A stretch of DNA of 64,000 bases from Pseudomonas fluorescens (GCF_019212185.1 NZ_CP078138.1:2648501-2712500); one strand, 5' to 3'; positions 48,562 through 59,154 are shown, counted from the stretch's first letter. Notes: generated by a model from the letters alone, not told the origin. Translations and numbers: made by a program.

Positions 48562-50429
48562 CAGTGAGGTCCTCCGGGTTGGCCGCGCTTGATGCGCTCG
48601 GCGGCCATCTGCTCATTGGTCAGCGCGGTGCTGCTCATTTCCCACCAGGTCTCGATGGCTTCGTCGTTGCTCGCCGGAATCGCCGGCATGCCGAAGCGAT
48701 TCCACCACACGGTGGAAGTGCCTGGCGGGTAGTAATTGGGGATCCAGTAGTAGTTCCATTGCAGCACCCGATCGAGGGCATGGGCATGGCGGAGCATGTC
48801 GGTCTGAGTGGTGGCCCGAACCAGGCCGCTGATCAATCGATCGACCGCAGGATTTTGCAGCGCCATGTAGTTGTTCGAGCCAGGGTCGTTGGCCGCCGCC
48901 GAACCAAAATAGTTGAATAGCTCGCCGCCCGGCGAGGTGGTGACCGGGTAGCCGGTGACGATCATGTCGTAGTCGCGGCTCATCAGGCGGTTGACGTATT
49001 GCGAGGCGTCGATCAGGCGAATGTTGAGGTTGATGCCGATCTGCGCCAGGTTGCGTTTCCACGGCAGCAGCAGGCGGTCCATGCCGTTCTGGCTGATCAG
49101 GAAAGTGAATGCCAGCGGCTCGCCCCGGGCATTTACCAGGCGATCGCCGTCGGGTTTCCAGCCGGCTTCCTCGAGCAGGGCCAGGGCTTGCAGTTGCTTG
49201 TCGCGGATCAGCCCGCTGCCATCGGTTTTCGGTGCTTCGAAGACCTGGCTGAAGACCTCGTCGGGAATCTGCCCGCGCAGCGGTTCGAGAATCGCCAGTT
49301 CGGCGGCATCCGGCAACTGGCGGGCGGCCAGTTCGGTGTTGGAGAAGAAGCTCTGCTGGCGGATGTACAGGTTGCGCATCATCTGCCGGTTGCTCCACTC
49401 GAAATCCCAGAGCATCGCCAGCGCCTGGCGCACGCGGCGGTCGTGGAAGATCGGATTCTGCAGGTTGAACACAAAACCCTGGGACGGCTGCGGACCCTGT
49501 TTGGCCAGATGGGCCTTCTGCAGGCGGCCATCGCTCAGGGCCGGGCTGTCGTAACCGATGGAGTAGGCGGTGGCGGAGAACTCGCGGTTGTAGTCATAGG
49601 CACCGCCGCGCAGCACCTGGCGGGCGACGTCGGTGTCGCCGAAGTACTCGATGCTGAAGCGGTCAAAGTTGTGCAGGCCGCGGCTCACTGGCAGGTCCTT
49701 GCCCCACCAGTCAGGGTTGCGCTGGAAGCTGATGCTGCGCCCCGAATCGACCTTGCTCACCCGATACGGACCGCTGCCCAGCGGGGCTTCGTAGCCGCCG
49801 CCGTTGGCGAAGTCGCGGGTCTTCCACCAATGCTCGGGAAACACCGGCAGGGTCGCAATGTCCAGCGCCAGGGTACGGTTTTCATTGTTCTTGAAATCAA
49901 AGCGAACGACGCGCGGCGATTCGACTTCGACGCCTTTGACGTCGGCGAATTGTGCCCGGTAGCGCAGGCTGCCCTGGGTCATCAGCAGGTCGAAGGTGTA
50001 ACGCACATCCTCGGCGGTGATCGGGGTGCCATCGGCGAAGCGCGCCTTGGGATTGAGGTAGAAACGCAGCCACAAACCGTCTTCGGCGCGCTCCATTTTT
50101 TCCGCCACCAGGCCGTACACGGTGTAGGGCTCATCGAGGGAGCGCTGGGCCAGCGGCGAATAGACCATGCCGTCGAGCTGACTGACGCCGATGCCTTTGT
50201 CGATGTAGGGCGAGACATGGTCGAAACGACCGATTTCAATCGCCGAGCGACGCAGGCTGCCGCCCTTGGGTGCGAGGGGGTTGGCGTAGGCGAAGTGGCT
50301 GAAATTGGCGGGGTATTTGGCCGGTTCGCCGTACACGGTCAGGGCGTGCTGGGGACTTGCGTTCACGGCTGCGGCGTTCAGCAGCAAGGCCAGGGCGGTG
50401 AATATGAAGGAGGAGAAAGCCAGTCGCAT
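48561..50429 (-). CDS. yejA: Peptide-binding protein YejA
   Basis: 622 residues, extracellular solute-binding protein family 5. A signal peptide ([23 protein letters not shown]) precedes [24 protein letters not shown], typical of YejA. It delivers peptides to YejBE. AAGG precedes ATG 50429; the open frame to 50486 lacks one. Confidence 0.92.
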   Translation of the reverse strand: MRLAFSSFIFTALALLLNAAAVNASPQHALTVYGEPAKYPANFSHFAYANPLAPKGGSLRRSAIEIGRFDHVSPYIDKGIGVSQLDGMVYSPLAQRSLDEPYTVYGLVAEKMERAEDGLWLRFYLNPKARFADGTPITAEDVRYTFDLLMTQGSLRYRAQFADVKGVEVESPRVVRFDFKNNENRTLALDIATLPVFPEHWWKTRDFANGGGYEAPLGSGPYRVSKVDSGRSISFQRNPDWWGKDLPVSRGLHNFDRFSIEYFGDTDVARQVLRGGAYDYNREFSATAYSIGYDSPALSDGRLQKAHLAKQGPQPSQGFVFNLQNPIFHDRRVRQALAMLWDFEWSNRQMMRNLYIRQQSFFSNTELAARQLPDAAELAILEPLRGQIPDEVFSQVFEAPKTDGSGLIRDKQLQALALLEEAGWKPDGDRLVNARGEPLAFTFLISQNGMDRLLLPWKRNLAQIGINLNIRLIDASQYVNRLMSRDYDMIVTGYPVTTSPGGELFNYFGSAAANDPGSNNYMALQNPAVDRLISGLVRATTQTDMLRHAHALDRVLQWNYYWIPNYYPPGTSTVWWNRFGMPAIPASNDEAIETWWEMSSTALTNEQMAAERIKRGQPGGPH

Positions 50430-50471
50430 TGTCAGCCTTAAGAGCCGGGTGATCGATGGTCCTATACAAAC

Positions 50472-50501
50472 ACAACGGCCCACCAAAAGGTGGGCCGTTG
50501 T
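50472..50501 (-). terminator. Hairpin after the second parvulin gene
   Basis: ACAACGGCCCACC and its exact complement around a 4-base loop (13-bp stem), 20 bases after the parvulin stop and before yejA. The following sequence is only weakly T-rich. Confidence 0.7.
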
Positions 50502-50520
50502 TCAACTCAGGCGCGAGGGA

Positions 50521-50802
50521 TCAATCCTGGCGGCTGGTCACTTCCAGCAGGTGGTAGCCGAACTGGGTCTTGACCGGGCCCTGTACGGTGTTGACCGGTG
50601 CGCTGAACACCACTGTGTCGAATTCCTTGACCATCTGGCCAGGACCGAACGAACCCAGGTCACCGCCCTGGCGGCTCGATGGGCAAGTGGAGTTGGCTTT
50701 GGCAACTTCGGCGAAATCAGCGCCGCCTTCGATCTGGGCCTTGAGTTCGTTGCACTTGGCTTCGCTGGCAACCAGGATGTGACGGGCAGTGGCTTTGGCC
50801 AT
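50521..50802 (-). CDS. ppiC: Parvulin-type peptidyl-prolyl isomerase
   Basis: 93 residues, one parvulin domain (ARHILVAS, GGDLGSFGPGQMV, FGYHLLEVTSR). It is cytoplasmic, with AGGAG upstream. It is a paralogue of the gene at 35923-36198, sharing the overall pattern but with different surface residues. Confidence 0.93.
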   Translation of the reverse strand: MAKATARHILVASEAKCNELKAQIEGGADFAEVAKANSTCPSSRQGGDLGSFGPGQMVKEFDTVVFSAPVNTVQGPVKTQFGYHLLEVTSRQD

Positions 50803-50932
50803 GGGAAGAATCTCCTTTCAATGTTCGGTAAAGATGCTGAGCCTACCGGATTCAGTGGGCTATTTCTTGTCAATCTAACGCCTGATCCGCCAGCAACCGG
50901 CCGCTGGTCGAAAATAACCTGCAACAGGCGGA

Positions 50933-51814
50933 TCAAAGCCCCTGCTTTTTCAAGCGCTCGGCGTGTTCAAGGTACAGGTCGACGGGGTCGATGCCGCTGC
51001 GTACCAGGCCGGCAGTCTGGTTGATGCTGTCCATGTGGTCCATGGGGTAGTCGGAGCGCAGCACGGTGCCCAGGTGCGAGCTGAAGCGTCCGACCATGCC
51101 GTCGTTCTGCCCGGCTTCGCGATCGAAGAACTGCGAAAACCCACGACAGAATGTGTGAAGCGGGTCGAGGGCATTGAGGCCTTCCTTCCATATCGGTCCC
51201 TGCAGCGTTCCGCTCCAGGAATAGTAGTGAACCTCGTTGACGATTTGCGCGCCCTGGCCACCCCAGGTGCTCGGCAGCCCTTGGGGGTACTGTTCGTTGA
51301 ACAGGGCAACGCCTTCGGTGGTCAGGGCGTTGAGGGCGGCGATGGCATTGTGCGGGATCTGTTGCCGGCCACTGAGGTAGCCGAGGAATTCGACAAACAG
51401 CGTCGAGGCGGCGACGGCGATGTACTCGGGCAGCTCCCCGGGCTTGAGTGCCTTGCGCAGACAATCGGCCAGTTCCGAGCCGTGGTTGGGACCGCTCACC
51501 GAAGTGACCGAAGCCACCTTGTCTGGCGCCACCGCCCCGGCATAACGCGCCGCGAGAGCGCCCTGGCTGTGGCCGATCAGGTTGACTTTGCGTGCTCCTG
51601 TACCGGCCAGGACCCGGTCGATCTGCTCGAGCAATTGTTGCCCGCGCATTTCATTGCTATGGGTGGCCGAAAGGAACGGGATGAACACCTGGGCGCCGGC
51701 ATTTCTCAGGGCCTGGCGGATTCCATGGAAGAGATCGAATTTGCCGATGCTGTCGAAGCCGAAAAGGCCATGCACCAGCAGGATGGGATAGAGCGTGCTT
51801 GCATTCCGTTGCAT
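50933..51814 (-). CDS. Triacylglycerol lipase, family I.1 type
   Basis: 293 residues, alpha/beta hydrolase. The nucleophile is in GHSQG (Ser83); LVHGLFGFDS gives the oxyanion loop, EVHYYSWSG and DYPMDHMDSINQ carry the calcium and His segments of Pseudomonas family I.1 lipases. No signal peptide precedes the first strand, unlike P. aeruginosa LipA, and no lipase foldase gene is adjacent. ATG 51814 removes 12 unlikely residues from the open frame. Confidence 0.88.
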   Translation of the reverse strand: MQRNASTLYPILLVHGLFGFDSIGKFDLFHGIRQALRNAGAQVFIPFLSATHSNEMRGQQLLEQIDRVLAGTGARKVNLIGHSQGALAARYAGAVAPDKVASVTSVSGPNHGSELADCLRKALKPGELPEYIAVAASTLFVEFLGYLSGRQQIPHNAIAALNALTTEGVALFNEQYPQGLPSTWGGQGAQIVNEVHYYSWSGTLQGPIWKEGLNALDPLHTFCRGFSQFFDREAGQNDGMVGRFSSHLGTVLRSDYPMDHMDSINQTAGLVRSGIDPVDLYLEHAERLKKQGL

Positions 51815-52006
51815 AGGCGTGCCTGTTTGTGAGTTCTGAGGGGGTGTCACCGCCTAACTCTAATCCAGGCCCGCCAGGGGCGGCTGTGTGAAAAAGCCGC
51901 TGTCAATAGTCGAAGACGTAGCAGTGATAGTAGGAGCAATCGCCGAGGACGCCTGCCCAAGCCTGCTAACAGAGGCGAAAGCGGCATCCGTCGGTCGGCG
52001 TTGGAC

Positions 52007-53092
52007 TCAGGCGTTCGCCACCCTGGCGCATGCCCGCAATTGCTCGCTTGCGCCCCGCAGCATACGCTCGGTCGCCTCCCAGCCCAGGCAGCCGTCGGTC
52101 ACCGAGACGCCGTAGCGCAAGTGTGCGCCGAGCGGCTGGCAGCCTTCGAACAGGTGGCTCTCGATCATCATGCCGATCAGCGACCGATTGCCGCCCAAAC
52201 GCTGGGCCAGCACGTTGGCGAAGACCTCGGGTTGGCGCAGCGGGTCTTTGCCGCTGTTGGCGTGGCTGCAATCGACCATGATCCGCGACGTGATGTTCAA
52301 ACGCTGCAGGTCGCCCTCGATCTGCGCCACGCTCTGCGCGTCGTAGTTGGGGCCGCGATGTCCGCCGCGCAGCACCAAATGGGTGTCGGGGTTGCCCGGG
52401 GTCTGGATGATTGCCGGGTGTCCCTGGCTGTCGACGCCGAAGTGGCGGTGCGGATGGGCGGCCGAGCGCATGGCATCGGTGGCCACGCCAACACCACCGT
52501 CGGTGCCGTTCTTGAAGCCCACGGGCATGCCCAGGCCGCTGGCCATTTCCCGGTGAATCTGTGACTCGGTGGTGCGCGCGCCAATCGCCACCCAGCTCAA
52601 CAGGTCGTCGAAGTAGCTGGCGGCCATCGGTTGCAGTAGTTCGGTGGCAATCGGCAGACCGAGCCGCAGCATTTCACGCATCAGTTCGCGGGACAGGGTC
52701 AGGCCGCCGACCATGTCGTCGCTACCATCCAGGTGCGGGTCGTAGGCCAGGCCTTTCCAGCCCACGGTGGTGCGTGGTTTTTCGACGTAGGCGCGCATCA
52801 CGATCAGCATTTCATCGCTGACGTCGGTGGCCAGGCGAGCCAGGTTGGCGGCGTATTCGAGGGCTGATTGCGGATCGTGAATCGAGCAGGGACCGACTAC
52901 GACCAGCAGGCGCGGGTCCGTGCCGTCGAGGATGGCGCGTACGGCCTGGCGATGGGCGGCGACCTGTTGGCTCAGGGCCAGGGTCAGGGGCAGTTGTTGC
53001 TTGAGCTGCAATGAGCTGGGCAGACGCTGGGTCAGGGCTTCATTGGCCGAATTCAGGGTGGTCAGTGGCAACGCGCAGATGGACGAGTTCAT
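52007..53092 (-). CDS. DAHP synthase, class I (AroF/AroG type)
   Basis: 361 residues, 3-deoxy-7-phosphoheptulonate synthase. LLVVVGPCSIHD, YVEKPRTTVGWKG and IMVDCSHANSGKD are the family's substrate and metal sites. It catalyses the first step of aromatic amino acid synthesis. The 460-bp leader encodes two aromatic-rich short peptides and a terminator, so control by attenuation is likely in addition to feedback inhibition. Confidence 0.93.
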   Translation of the reverse strand: MNSSICALPLTTLNSANEALTQRLPSSLQLKQQLPLTLALSQQVAAHRQAVRAILDGTDPRLLVVVGPCSIHDPQSALEYAANLARLATDVSDEMLIVMRAYVEKPRTTVGWKGLAYDPHLDGSDDMVGGLTLSRELMREMLRLGLPIATELLQPMAASYFDDLLSWVAIGARTTESQIHREMASGLGMPVGFKNGTDGGVGVATDAMRSAAHPHRHFGVDSQGHPAIIQTPGNPDTHLVLRGGHRGPNYDAQSVAQIEGDLQRLNITSRIMVDCSHANSGKDPLRQPEVFANVLAQRLGGNRSLIGMMIESHLFEGCQPLGAHLRYGVSVTDGCLGWEATERMLRGASEQLRACARVANA

Positions 53093-53140
53093 GTTCAGGC
53101 TTCCTCGGCTGGCGGCGGGTTCATGCCCGCGCGCTCGGCC

Positions 53141-53290
53141 CTACAGGGGTGTTCGACAATTGGCCGTATTGGCCGGATGTGAGTGCGTGCCACCGATAGG
53201 CGACCGATCGGAGGCGGCAGGCTGTCCCGAACGGAGCTTGCTAAATCGCCAGGCGCTGAAGTCGTAACGGTAATAAGTGGCGTAGTTCAT
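53141..53290 (-). CDS. Tyr/Trp-rich leader peptide 2
   Basis: 49 codons beginning MNYATYYRYDFSAWRF, with four Tyr in the first nine codons, then Phe, Trp, Phe. AAGGA stands 8 bases before the ATG. It ends 48 bases before the DAHP synthase start. It could be a second regulatory leader or a small protein; the dense aromatic start favours a leader. Confidence 0.55.
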   Translation of the reverse strand: MNYATYYRYDFSAWRFSKLRSGQPAASDRSPIGGTHSHPANTANCRTPL

Positions 53291-53337
53291 GTCGTTGTTC
53301 CTTGAAGTCAGTGATGTCGCGAAAAGTTGAGGGGCTG

Positions 53338-53375
53338 AAAAAACAAAACCCCCGGTCGGGGAGCCGACCGGGGGT
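53338..53375 (-). terminator. Attenuator terminator upstream of DAHP synthase
   Basis: Minus strand: AACCCCCGGTCGG, CTCC, CCGACCGGGGGTT, then TTGTTTTTT. It is a 13-bp perfect stem with a 4-base loop and T-run, placed between leader peptide 1 and the downstream genes, i.e. well inside the leader and not after a normal gene. Confidence 0.88.
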
Positions 53376-53425
53376 TGAGAATTCTCTGGCAGGCGACCCC
53401 TTGAGTAGTGGCCGCCGTGTCGGTA

Positions 53426-53554
53426 TCAGGCGCGCCAGTGGCTAAACCAATACCCAAAATAAAACGCTGCCGGAGTGCAGACACCGTTCGCCCGCGCAGC
53501 CGCAACCGAGCGCAGGGCGCTGACGGTGGATAGCTGGGAAGGGCAATGCAACAT
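53426..53554 (-). CDS. Aromatic leader peptide 1
   Basis: 42 codons with GGAG 10 bases before the ATG. The last part reads FYFGYWFSHWRA and then stop: eight of the last twelve residues before the stop are Phe, Tyr, Trp or His. The stop lies about 50 bases before a strong terminator. This is the layout of amino-acid attenuation leaders, here apparently sensing Phe, Tyr and Trp charging. Confidence 0.7.
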   Translation of the reverse strand: MLHCPSQLSTVSALRSVAAARANGVCTPAAFYFGYWFSHWRA

Positions 53555-53705
53555 GGGGTCTGTCTCCGTTCAATTCGTCGAGCTTACTAGAGGCAGGTGC
53601 AGGGTTTCAATGGGAAATTGCTATCGCGGTGAATGACTGAAGTCGAGCAGCGCTTTATGCCAGACTCGGCGATTGCTTCACGCACCCCATCAAGGAAAAG
53701 CACTG

Positions 53706-54464
53706 ATGAGCACGTTGACGATCGCCGCGGCCCAATCGATCTCCATCGCCGGCGACCTGCCGGCCAACATCCTCCGGCACCAGCGCTTCATCCAGGCCGC
53801 CGCGGAGCAGGGCGTGCAGTTGCTGGTGTTTCCCGAATTGTCGCTGACCGGTTACGAGCCTGACCTGGCCGCAGACCTGGCAATCGCCCCGGACGCCGCA
53901 GTATTGCAGCCGTTGCGCGAACTGGCGCGGGAAATGGCTGTCACGGCGGTGGTTGGCATGCCGATTCGCCTCAACCCCGAGGGACCGGTGCTGATTGGCG
54001 CGCTGGTGCTGGCTGCAGATGGCTCATTGGCGGTCTACAGCAAACAGCATCTGCACCCGGGCGAGGAGCGGGCGTTTGCCGCGGGCAACGGTGGTGCGCC
54101 CTTGACCCTGGATGACACCCGGGTGGCGCTGGCGGTGTGCGCGGACTTCTGCCATGCCAGTCATCCCGCTGCGGCGGCGGCCGACGGCGCCCAGGTGTAT
54201 GCCGCTGGCGTGCTGATCAGCCCTGCGGGCTACGGGGTGGACAGCGCACTTCTGCAAGGCTACGCCGCCACGCACTCGATGCTGGTGTTGATGGCCAACC
54301 ACGGCGGTGCGACCGGTGGCTGGGAGTCGGCGGGACGCAGTGCGGTCTGGACGGCGGACGGCGCGTTGCTCGCTGCCGCTCCCGGCGTCGGCGATGGGCT
54401 GTTGATCGCCCGGCGTGAAGTGCAAGGCTGGGGCGCTGAGTGGCGCTCGTTGGCGGACGCTTGA
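53706..54464 (+). CDS. Nitrilase-family carbon-nitrogen hydrolase
   Basis: 252 residues. The Glu-Lys-Cys triad is visible: E44 in FPELSLTG, K113 in YSKQHL, C145 in AVCADFCH. It hydrolyses an amide or nitrile; the substrate is not evident. AAGGA precedes ATG 53706. It is divergent from the DAHP synthase leader and sits before gacA, with no operon partner. Confidence 0.87.
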   Translation: MSTLTIAAAQSISIAGDLPANILRHQRFIQAAAEQGVQLLVFPELSLTGYEPDLAADLAIAPDAAVLQPLRELAREMAVTAVVGMPIRLNPEGPVLIGALVLAADGSLAVYSKQHLHPGEERAFAAGNGGAPLTLDDTRVALAVCADFCHASHPAAAAADGAQVYAAGVLISPAGYGVDSALLQGYAATHSMLVLMANHGGATGGWESAGRSAVWTADGALLAAAPGVGDGLLIARREVQGWGAEWRSLADA

Positions 54465-54627
54465 AGATCGGTATCCAGGACTGTGACGAAACGTCTGTAA
54501 GGCGTTTGCCACAAGCGCTGCAAGTTGTGTCGAAAGCTTTTTTTATCGCGCCTGCCGCTAGGTCTGCCGGATGCTTTTTGCTAAGGTGTCCGGCAACCAA
54601 CAAAAGACTATATCGCGGGGTGTCTGC

Positions 54628-55269
54628 TTGATTAGGGTGCTAGTAGTCGATGACCATGATCTCGTTCGTACAGGTATCACGCGAATGCTGGCGGACATCG
54701 ATGGCCTGCAAGTAGTCGGCCAGGCCGAGTCAGGTGAAGAATCCCTGCTCAAGGCGCGCGAACTGAAACCCGATGTCGTGCTGATGGACGTCAAGATGCC
54801 TGGCATCGGCGGCCTCGAAGCCACCCGCAAACTGCTGCGCAGCCACCCGGACATTAAGGTCGTGGCGGTCACCGTCTGCGAAGAGGACCCATTCCCCACG
54901 CGCCTGCTGCAAGCAGGCGCCGCCGGCTATCTGACCAAGGGCGCCGGGCTCAACGAAATGGTCCAGGCGATCCGTCTGGTGTTTGCCGGCCAGCGCTACA
55001 TCAGCCCGCAAATCGCCCAGCAACTGGCGATCAAGTCGGTGCAGCCGAGCAACGACTCGCCGTTCGACAGCCTCTCCGAGCGCGAGATCCAGATTGCCCT
55101 GATGATTGTCGGCTGCCAGAAGGTGCAGATCATTTCCGACAAACTCTGCCTGTCGCCAAAAACCGTTAACACCTACCGCTACCGCATTTTCGAAAAGCTT
55201 TCGATCAGCAGTGACGTCGAGTTGACGCTGTTGGCGGTGCGTCATGGCATGGTCGATGCCAGCCTCTGA
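54628..55269 (+). CDS. gacA: GacA response regulator (TTG start)
   Basis: 213 residues, NarL/FixJ type. The receiver has D8-D9 and phospho-acceptor D54 (LMDVKMPG); the C-terminal LuxR-type HTH includes [12 protein letters not shown] and [17 protein letters not shown]. Partner of the GacS sensor, it switches on the Rsm small RNAs that control secondary metabolism. Family length fits only if TTG 54628 is the start, as known for Pseudomonas gacA; no ATG is suitably placed. uvrC follows after 2 bases. Confidence 0.96.
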   Translation: MIRVLVVDDHDLVRTGITRMLADIDGLQVVGQAESGEESLLKARELKPDVVLMDVKMPGIGGLEATRKLLRSHPDIKVVAVTVCEEDPFPTRLLQAGAAGYLTKGAGLNEMVQAIRLVFAGQRYISPQIAQQLAIKSVQPSNDSPFDSLSEREIQIALMIVGCQKVQIISDKLCLSPKTVNTYRYRIFEKLSISSDVELTLLAVRHGMVDASL

Positions 55270-55271
55270 CA

Positions 55272-57095
55272 ATGACTGATCCGTTCGATTCTGCTGCCTT
55301 CCTCTCGACCTGCAGTGGCCGCCCCGGTGTGTATCGCATGTTCGACAGCGATGCGCGCCTGCTCTACGTGGGCAAAGCCAAAAACCTGAAAAAACGCCTG
55401 GCGAGCTACTTTCGCAAGACCGGTCTCGCGCCGAAAACCGCCGCCCTGGTGGGGCGTATCGCCCAGGTCGAAACCACCATCACCGCCAACGAGACCGAGG
55501 CGCTGCTGCTCGAGCAGACGCTGATCAAGGAATGGCGGCCGCCCTACAACATCCTGCTGCGTGACGATAAGTCCTATCCGTACGTGTTCCTCTCGGATGG
55601 CGCGTTCCCGCGCCTGAGCATTCATCGCGGCGCGAAAAAGGCCAAGGGCAAATACTTCGGCCCGTACCCCAGCGCCGGTGCGATCCGCGAAAGCCTGAGC
55701 CTGCTGCAGAAGACCTTTTTCGTCCGCCAGTGCGAAGACAGTTACTACAAGAACCGTACCCGGCCGTGCCTGCAATACCAGATCAAGCGCTGCAAGGCTC
55801 CCTGTGTCGGCCTGGTGGAGCCCGAGGTGTATGCCGAGGATGTGCGGCACTCGGTGATGTTCCTCGAAGGCCGCAGCAATGCCCTGACCGACGAGCTGTC
55901 GGCGAGCATGGAGCAGGCGGCCAGCACCCTGGACTTCGAGCGCGCGGCGGAATTTCGCGACCAGATTTCCCTGCTGCGCCGGGTCCAGGACCAGCAGAGC
56001 ATGGAAGGCGGCACTGGCGATGTCGACGTGGTCGCCGCGTTCGTCAATCCGGGTGGCGCCTGCGTACACCTGATCAGCGTGCGCGGTGGCCGGGTGCTGG
56101 GCAGCAAGAACTTTTTCCCGCAGGTGGGTATCGAGGAAGAAGTCGCCGAGGTCATGGCGGCATTTCTCGGACAGTATTTCATCAGCAGTCCGGAACGCGA
56201 CTTGCCCAGCGAGCTGATCGTCAACGTGGTCCACGAGGACTTCCCGGCACTGATCGAAGCCATTCACGAGTTGCGTGGTCGCGAGTTGACCATCAGCCAC
56301 AGGGTGCGCGGCACGCGGGCGCGCTGGCAGCAGCTGGCGGTGACCAATGCCGAACAGGCGCTTAGCGCGCGCCTGGCCAATCGTCAGCACGTCGCCGCAC
56401 GCTTCGACGCCCTGGCCGAAGTGCTCAAGCTGGATGAGCCACCGCAGCGCCTGGAATGCTATGACATCAGTCACTCCAGCGGCGAAGCCACGGTGGCGTC
56501 CTGCGTGGTGTTCGGGCCGGAAGGGCCGCTGAAGTCCGACTACCGACGCTACAACATTGAAGGCGTGACCCCGGGCGATGACTACGCGGCGATGCACCAG
56601 GCCCTGACCCGGCGCTTCAGCAAACTCAAGGACGGCGAGGGCAAGTTGCCGGACATCCTGCTGGTGGACGGCGGCAAGGGCCAGTTGTCGATGGCCCGCG
56701 ATGTGCTCAATGAATTGGCGGTGCCCGACCTGATTCTGTTGGGCGTGGCCAAGGGCGCGACGCGCAAGGCCGGCTTCGAAACCCTCTACCTGAATGACGC
56801 CGCCCACGAATTCACCCTGCGCGGCGACTCGCCGGCGCTGCACCTGATTCAGCAGATCCGTGACGAAGCCCACCGTTTTGCGATTACCGGTCACCGTGCC
56901 CGTCGTGGTAAAACCCGTCGCACCTCGACGCTCGAAGGCGTGGCTGGGGTAGGGCCGACCCGTCGTCGCGACCTGTTGAAACATTTTGGTGGATTGCAGG
57001 AGCTGTCTCGTGCAAGCATCGAAGAGATCGCCAAAGCACCAGGGATCAGTAAAAAGCTCGCAGAGTTGATTTATGCAAACCTGCACAGCGAGTAG
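55272..57095 (+). CDS. uvrC: Excinuclease ABC subunit C
   Basis: 607 residues: GIY-YIG nuclease at the N-terminus ([10 protein letters not shown]...[14 protein letters not shown]), UvrB-binding UVR motif around residue 205, the RNase-H-like nuclease ([14 protein letters not shown]) and tandem HhH at the end. It makes both incisions in nucleotide excision repair. The gacA-uvrC-pgsA order is conserved. Confidence 0.97.
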   Translation: MTDPFDSAAFLSTCSGRPGVYRMFDSDARLLYVGKAKNLKKRLASYFRKTGLAPKTAALVGRIAQVETTITANETEALLLEQTLIKEWRPPYNILLRDDKSYPYVFLSDGAFPRLSIHRGAKKAKGKYFGPYPSAGAIRESLSLLQKTFFVRQCEDSYYKNRTRPCLQYQIKRCKAPCVGLVEPEVYAEDVRHSVMFLEGRSNALTDELSASMEQAASTLDFERAAEFRDQISLLRRVQDQQSMEGGTGDVDVVAAFVNPGGACVHLISVRGGRVLGSKNFFPQVGIEEEVAEVMAAFLGQYFISSPERDLPSELIVNVVHEDFPALIEAIHELRGRELTISHRVRGTRARWQQLAVTNAEQALSARLANRQHVAARFDALAEVLKLDEPPQRLECYDISHSSGEATVASCVVFGPEGPLKSDYRRYNIEGVTPGDDYAAMHQALTRRFSKLKDGEGKLPDILLVDGGKGQLSMARDVLNELAVPDLILLGVAKGATRKAGFETLYLNDAAHEFTLRGDSPALHLIQQIRDEAHRFAITGHRARRGKTRRTSTLEGVAGVGPTRRRDLLKHFGGLQELSRASIEEIAKAPGISKKLAELIYANLHSE

Positions 57096-57127
57096 AATGC
57101 CCCCTCACCTCGTAGCCAGTTGTGCCG

Positions 57128-57688
57128 ATGAATATCCCTAATCTGATCACCGTTCTACGCGTCCTGCTTATCCCGATCTTTATTTTGCTGTTCTACATGC
57201 CATACCACTGGAGCTATATGGCTGCCAGTTCGGTCTTTGCCTTCGCCGCGGCGACGGACTGGCTGGATGGTTACCTGGCGCGCCGGCTGGAACAGAGCAC
57301 ACCGTTCGGGGCGTTTCTCGACCCGGTGGCCGACAAGCTGATGGTCGCCGTGGCCCTGGTGTTGCTGGTCCAGGAGCACGCCAACCTGTGGCTGACTTTG
57401 CCAGCGGCGGTGATCATTGGTCGCGAAATCGTCATCTCCGCCTTGCGCGAGTGGATGGCCGAAATCGGCGCACGGGCCCAGGTGGCCGTGTCCAACCTCG
57501 GCAAATGGAAAACCGCTGCGCAAATGCTGGCGCTGGTGATCCTGCTGGCCAATCCGTCGGACTTCAGCTTTTGGGTGTTGGTGGGCTACGTCCTGCTGAT
57601 GCTTTCCGCCGGCCTGACCTTGTGGTCGATGGTGCACTACCTGCGCGCCGCCTGGCCGCACCTGAAAACCGATCTGGACAAAAAATAA
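57128..57688 (+). CDS. pgsA: Phosphatidylglycerophosphate synthase
   Basis: 186 residues, CDP-alcohol phosphatidyltransferase with the signature [27 protein letters not shown]. It is an inner membrane enzyme of phosphatidylglycerol synthesis. The start [11 protein letters not shown] at 57128 gives the usual length; a GTG two codons earlier is less likely. Confidence 0.95.
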   Translation: MNIPNLITVLRVLLIPIFILLFYMPYHWSYMAASSVFAFAAATDWLDGYLARRLEQSTPFGAFLDPVADKLMVAVALVLLVQEHANLWLTLPAAVIIGREIVISALREWMAEIGARAQVAVSNLGKWKTAAQMLALVILLANPSDFSFWVLVGYVLLMLSAGLTLWSMVHYLRAAWPHLKTDLDKK

Positions 57689-57708
57689 AACTATTTTGAA
57701 TCAAGGGC

Positions 57709-57736
57709 TTGACGCGTATTCGAATTTCGCTAGAAT
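57709..57736 (+). promoter_or_regulatory. Promoter of tRNA-Gly
   Basis: TTGACG (57709-57714), a 16-base spacer and TAGAAT (57731-57736), 15 bases before the tRNA. Confidence 0.8.
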
Positions 57737-57750
57737 ACGCCCACCAAGAC

Positions 57751-57826
<76 letters not shown>

Positions 57827-57832
57827 AGTTCT

Positions 57833-57864
57833 AAAAAAGCCACTCAATCGAGTGGCTTTTTTTT
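57833..57864 (+). terminator. Terminator of tRNA-Gly
   Basis: AAAAAAGCCACTC, AAT, CGAGTGGCTTTTTTTT; a stem with T-run 7 bases after the tRNA. Confidence 0.93.
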
Positions 57865-57896
57865 GCCTGAAATTTGAGTTCAAGTGGACCCCCGCA

Positions 57897-57922
57897 CTGT
57901 AGGAGTGAGCCTGCTCGCAAAA
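57897..57922. repeat. Single REP arm
   Basis: CTGTAGGAGTGAGCCTGCTC in the 190-bp gap between tRNA-Gly and the decarboxylase gene. Confidence 0.55.
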
Positions 57923-58056
57923 AAACTACGGCATTTCCCCTCCCTCAAAGCCCCACCCACCGGCCCTGCAGACCGCTTGCAACCGAATGCCTTTCGATAT
58001 CCGTCCGTTGTAGGCACAATACCGCTCTTTTTTGGCTGGCCTAGCCGGAGGCTGGA

Positions 58057-59154
58057 ATGATCAAGACCCCTTACTACCTCATCGATAAAACCAAACTGCT
58101 GACCAATCTGCAGAAAATCGCCTACGTACGCGAGCAATCCGGGGCCAAGGCTCTGCTGGCGCTCAAGTGCTTTGCGACCTGGTCGGTGTTCGATCTGATG
58201 CAGGAGTACATGGACGGTACCACCTCGTCGTCGCTCTACGAGCTCAAGCTTGGCCGCCAGAAGTTTGCCGGCGAGACTCACGCCTACAGCGTGGCCTGGG
58301 CCGATGACGAGATCGAGGAGATGCTCGACAACAGCGACAAGATCATCTTCAACTCCATCAGCCAGCTGCAGCGTTTTGCCGAACGCAGCGAAGGCAAGGT
58401 GCGTGGCCTGCGCGTCAACCCGCAGGTGAGCAGCTCCGACTACCTGCTGGCCGATCCGGCGCGTCCGTTCAGTCGCCTGGGCGAATGGGATCCGGTGAAG
58501 ATCGAAGGCGTGATCGAGCAGATCTCCGGCTTCATGTTCCACAACAACTGTGAGAACGGCGACTTCAGCCTGTTCGACAAGATGCTGTGCACCATCGAAG
58601 AACGCTTCGGCGAACTGCTGCACAAGGTCAAGTGGGTCAGCCTCGGCGGCGGCATTCACTTCACCGGTGAAGGCTATGCCCTGGACGCATTCTGCGCGCG
58701 CTTGAAGGCGTTTTCCGAGAAGTACGGCGTACAGGTTTACCTGGAACCGGGCGAAGCGGCGATCACCAACAGTGCCTCGCTGGAAGTCACCGTGCTCGAC
58801 ACCCTGTACAACGGCAAGCACCTGGCCGTGGTCGACAGCTCCATCGAAGCCCACCTGCTGGACCTGCTGATCTACCGCCTGAACGCCAAGCTGGCGCCGA
58901 GCGACGGCGAGCACACCTACATGGTCTGCGGCAAATCCTGCCTGGCCGGCGATATCTTTGGCGAGTATCAATTCGACCGTCCATTGGCTATCGGCGACCG
59001 CCTGTCGTTCATCGACACTGCGGGCTACACCATGGTCAAAAAGAACTGGTTCAACGGCCTGAAAATGCCGTCCATCGTAGTGAAACAACTCGACGGTACA
59101 GTCGAAGTGGTTCGTGAGTTTGGTTACAACGACTACCTGTCCAGCCTTTCGTAA
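58057..59154 (+). CDS. nspC: Carboxynorspermidine decarboxylase
   Basis: 365 residues, alanine-racemase-fold PLP decarboxylase. The PLP Lys is in ALLALKCFA (K37); HNNCEN and GGGIHFTGEGY are typical of NspC. It decarboxylates carboxynorspermidine or carboxyspermidine, the alternative route to norspermidine/spermidine. The partner dehydrogenase gene follows after 28 bases. Confidence 0.93.
   Translation: MIKTPYYLIDKTKLLTNLQKIAYVREQSGAKALLALKCFATWSVFDLMQEYMDGTTSSSLYELKLGRQKFAGETHAYSVAWADDEIEEMLDNSDKIIFNSISQLQRFAERSEGKVRGLRVNPQVSSSDYLLADPARPFSRLGEWDPVKIEGVIEQISGFMFHNNCENGDFSLFDKMLCTIEERFGELLHKVKWVSLGGGIHFTGEGYALDAFCARLKAFSEKYGVQVYLEPGEAAITNSASLEVTVLDTLYNGKHLAVVDSSIEAHLLDLLIYRLNAKLAPSDGEHTYMVCGKSCLAGDIFGEYQFDRPLAIGDRLSFIDTAGYTMVKKNWFNGLKMPSIVVKQLDGTVEVVREFGYNDYLSSLS

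Noticed and set aside
51888..52115. Short plus-strand ORF between the lipase and DAHP synthase genes
   Set aside because: Overlaps the 3' end of the DAHP synthase gene, lacks a ribosome site and has no recognisable features.
55242..57086. 614-codon minus-strand frame opposite uvrC
   Set aside because: uvrC is certain on the plus strand; the shadow has no recognisable domain.
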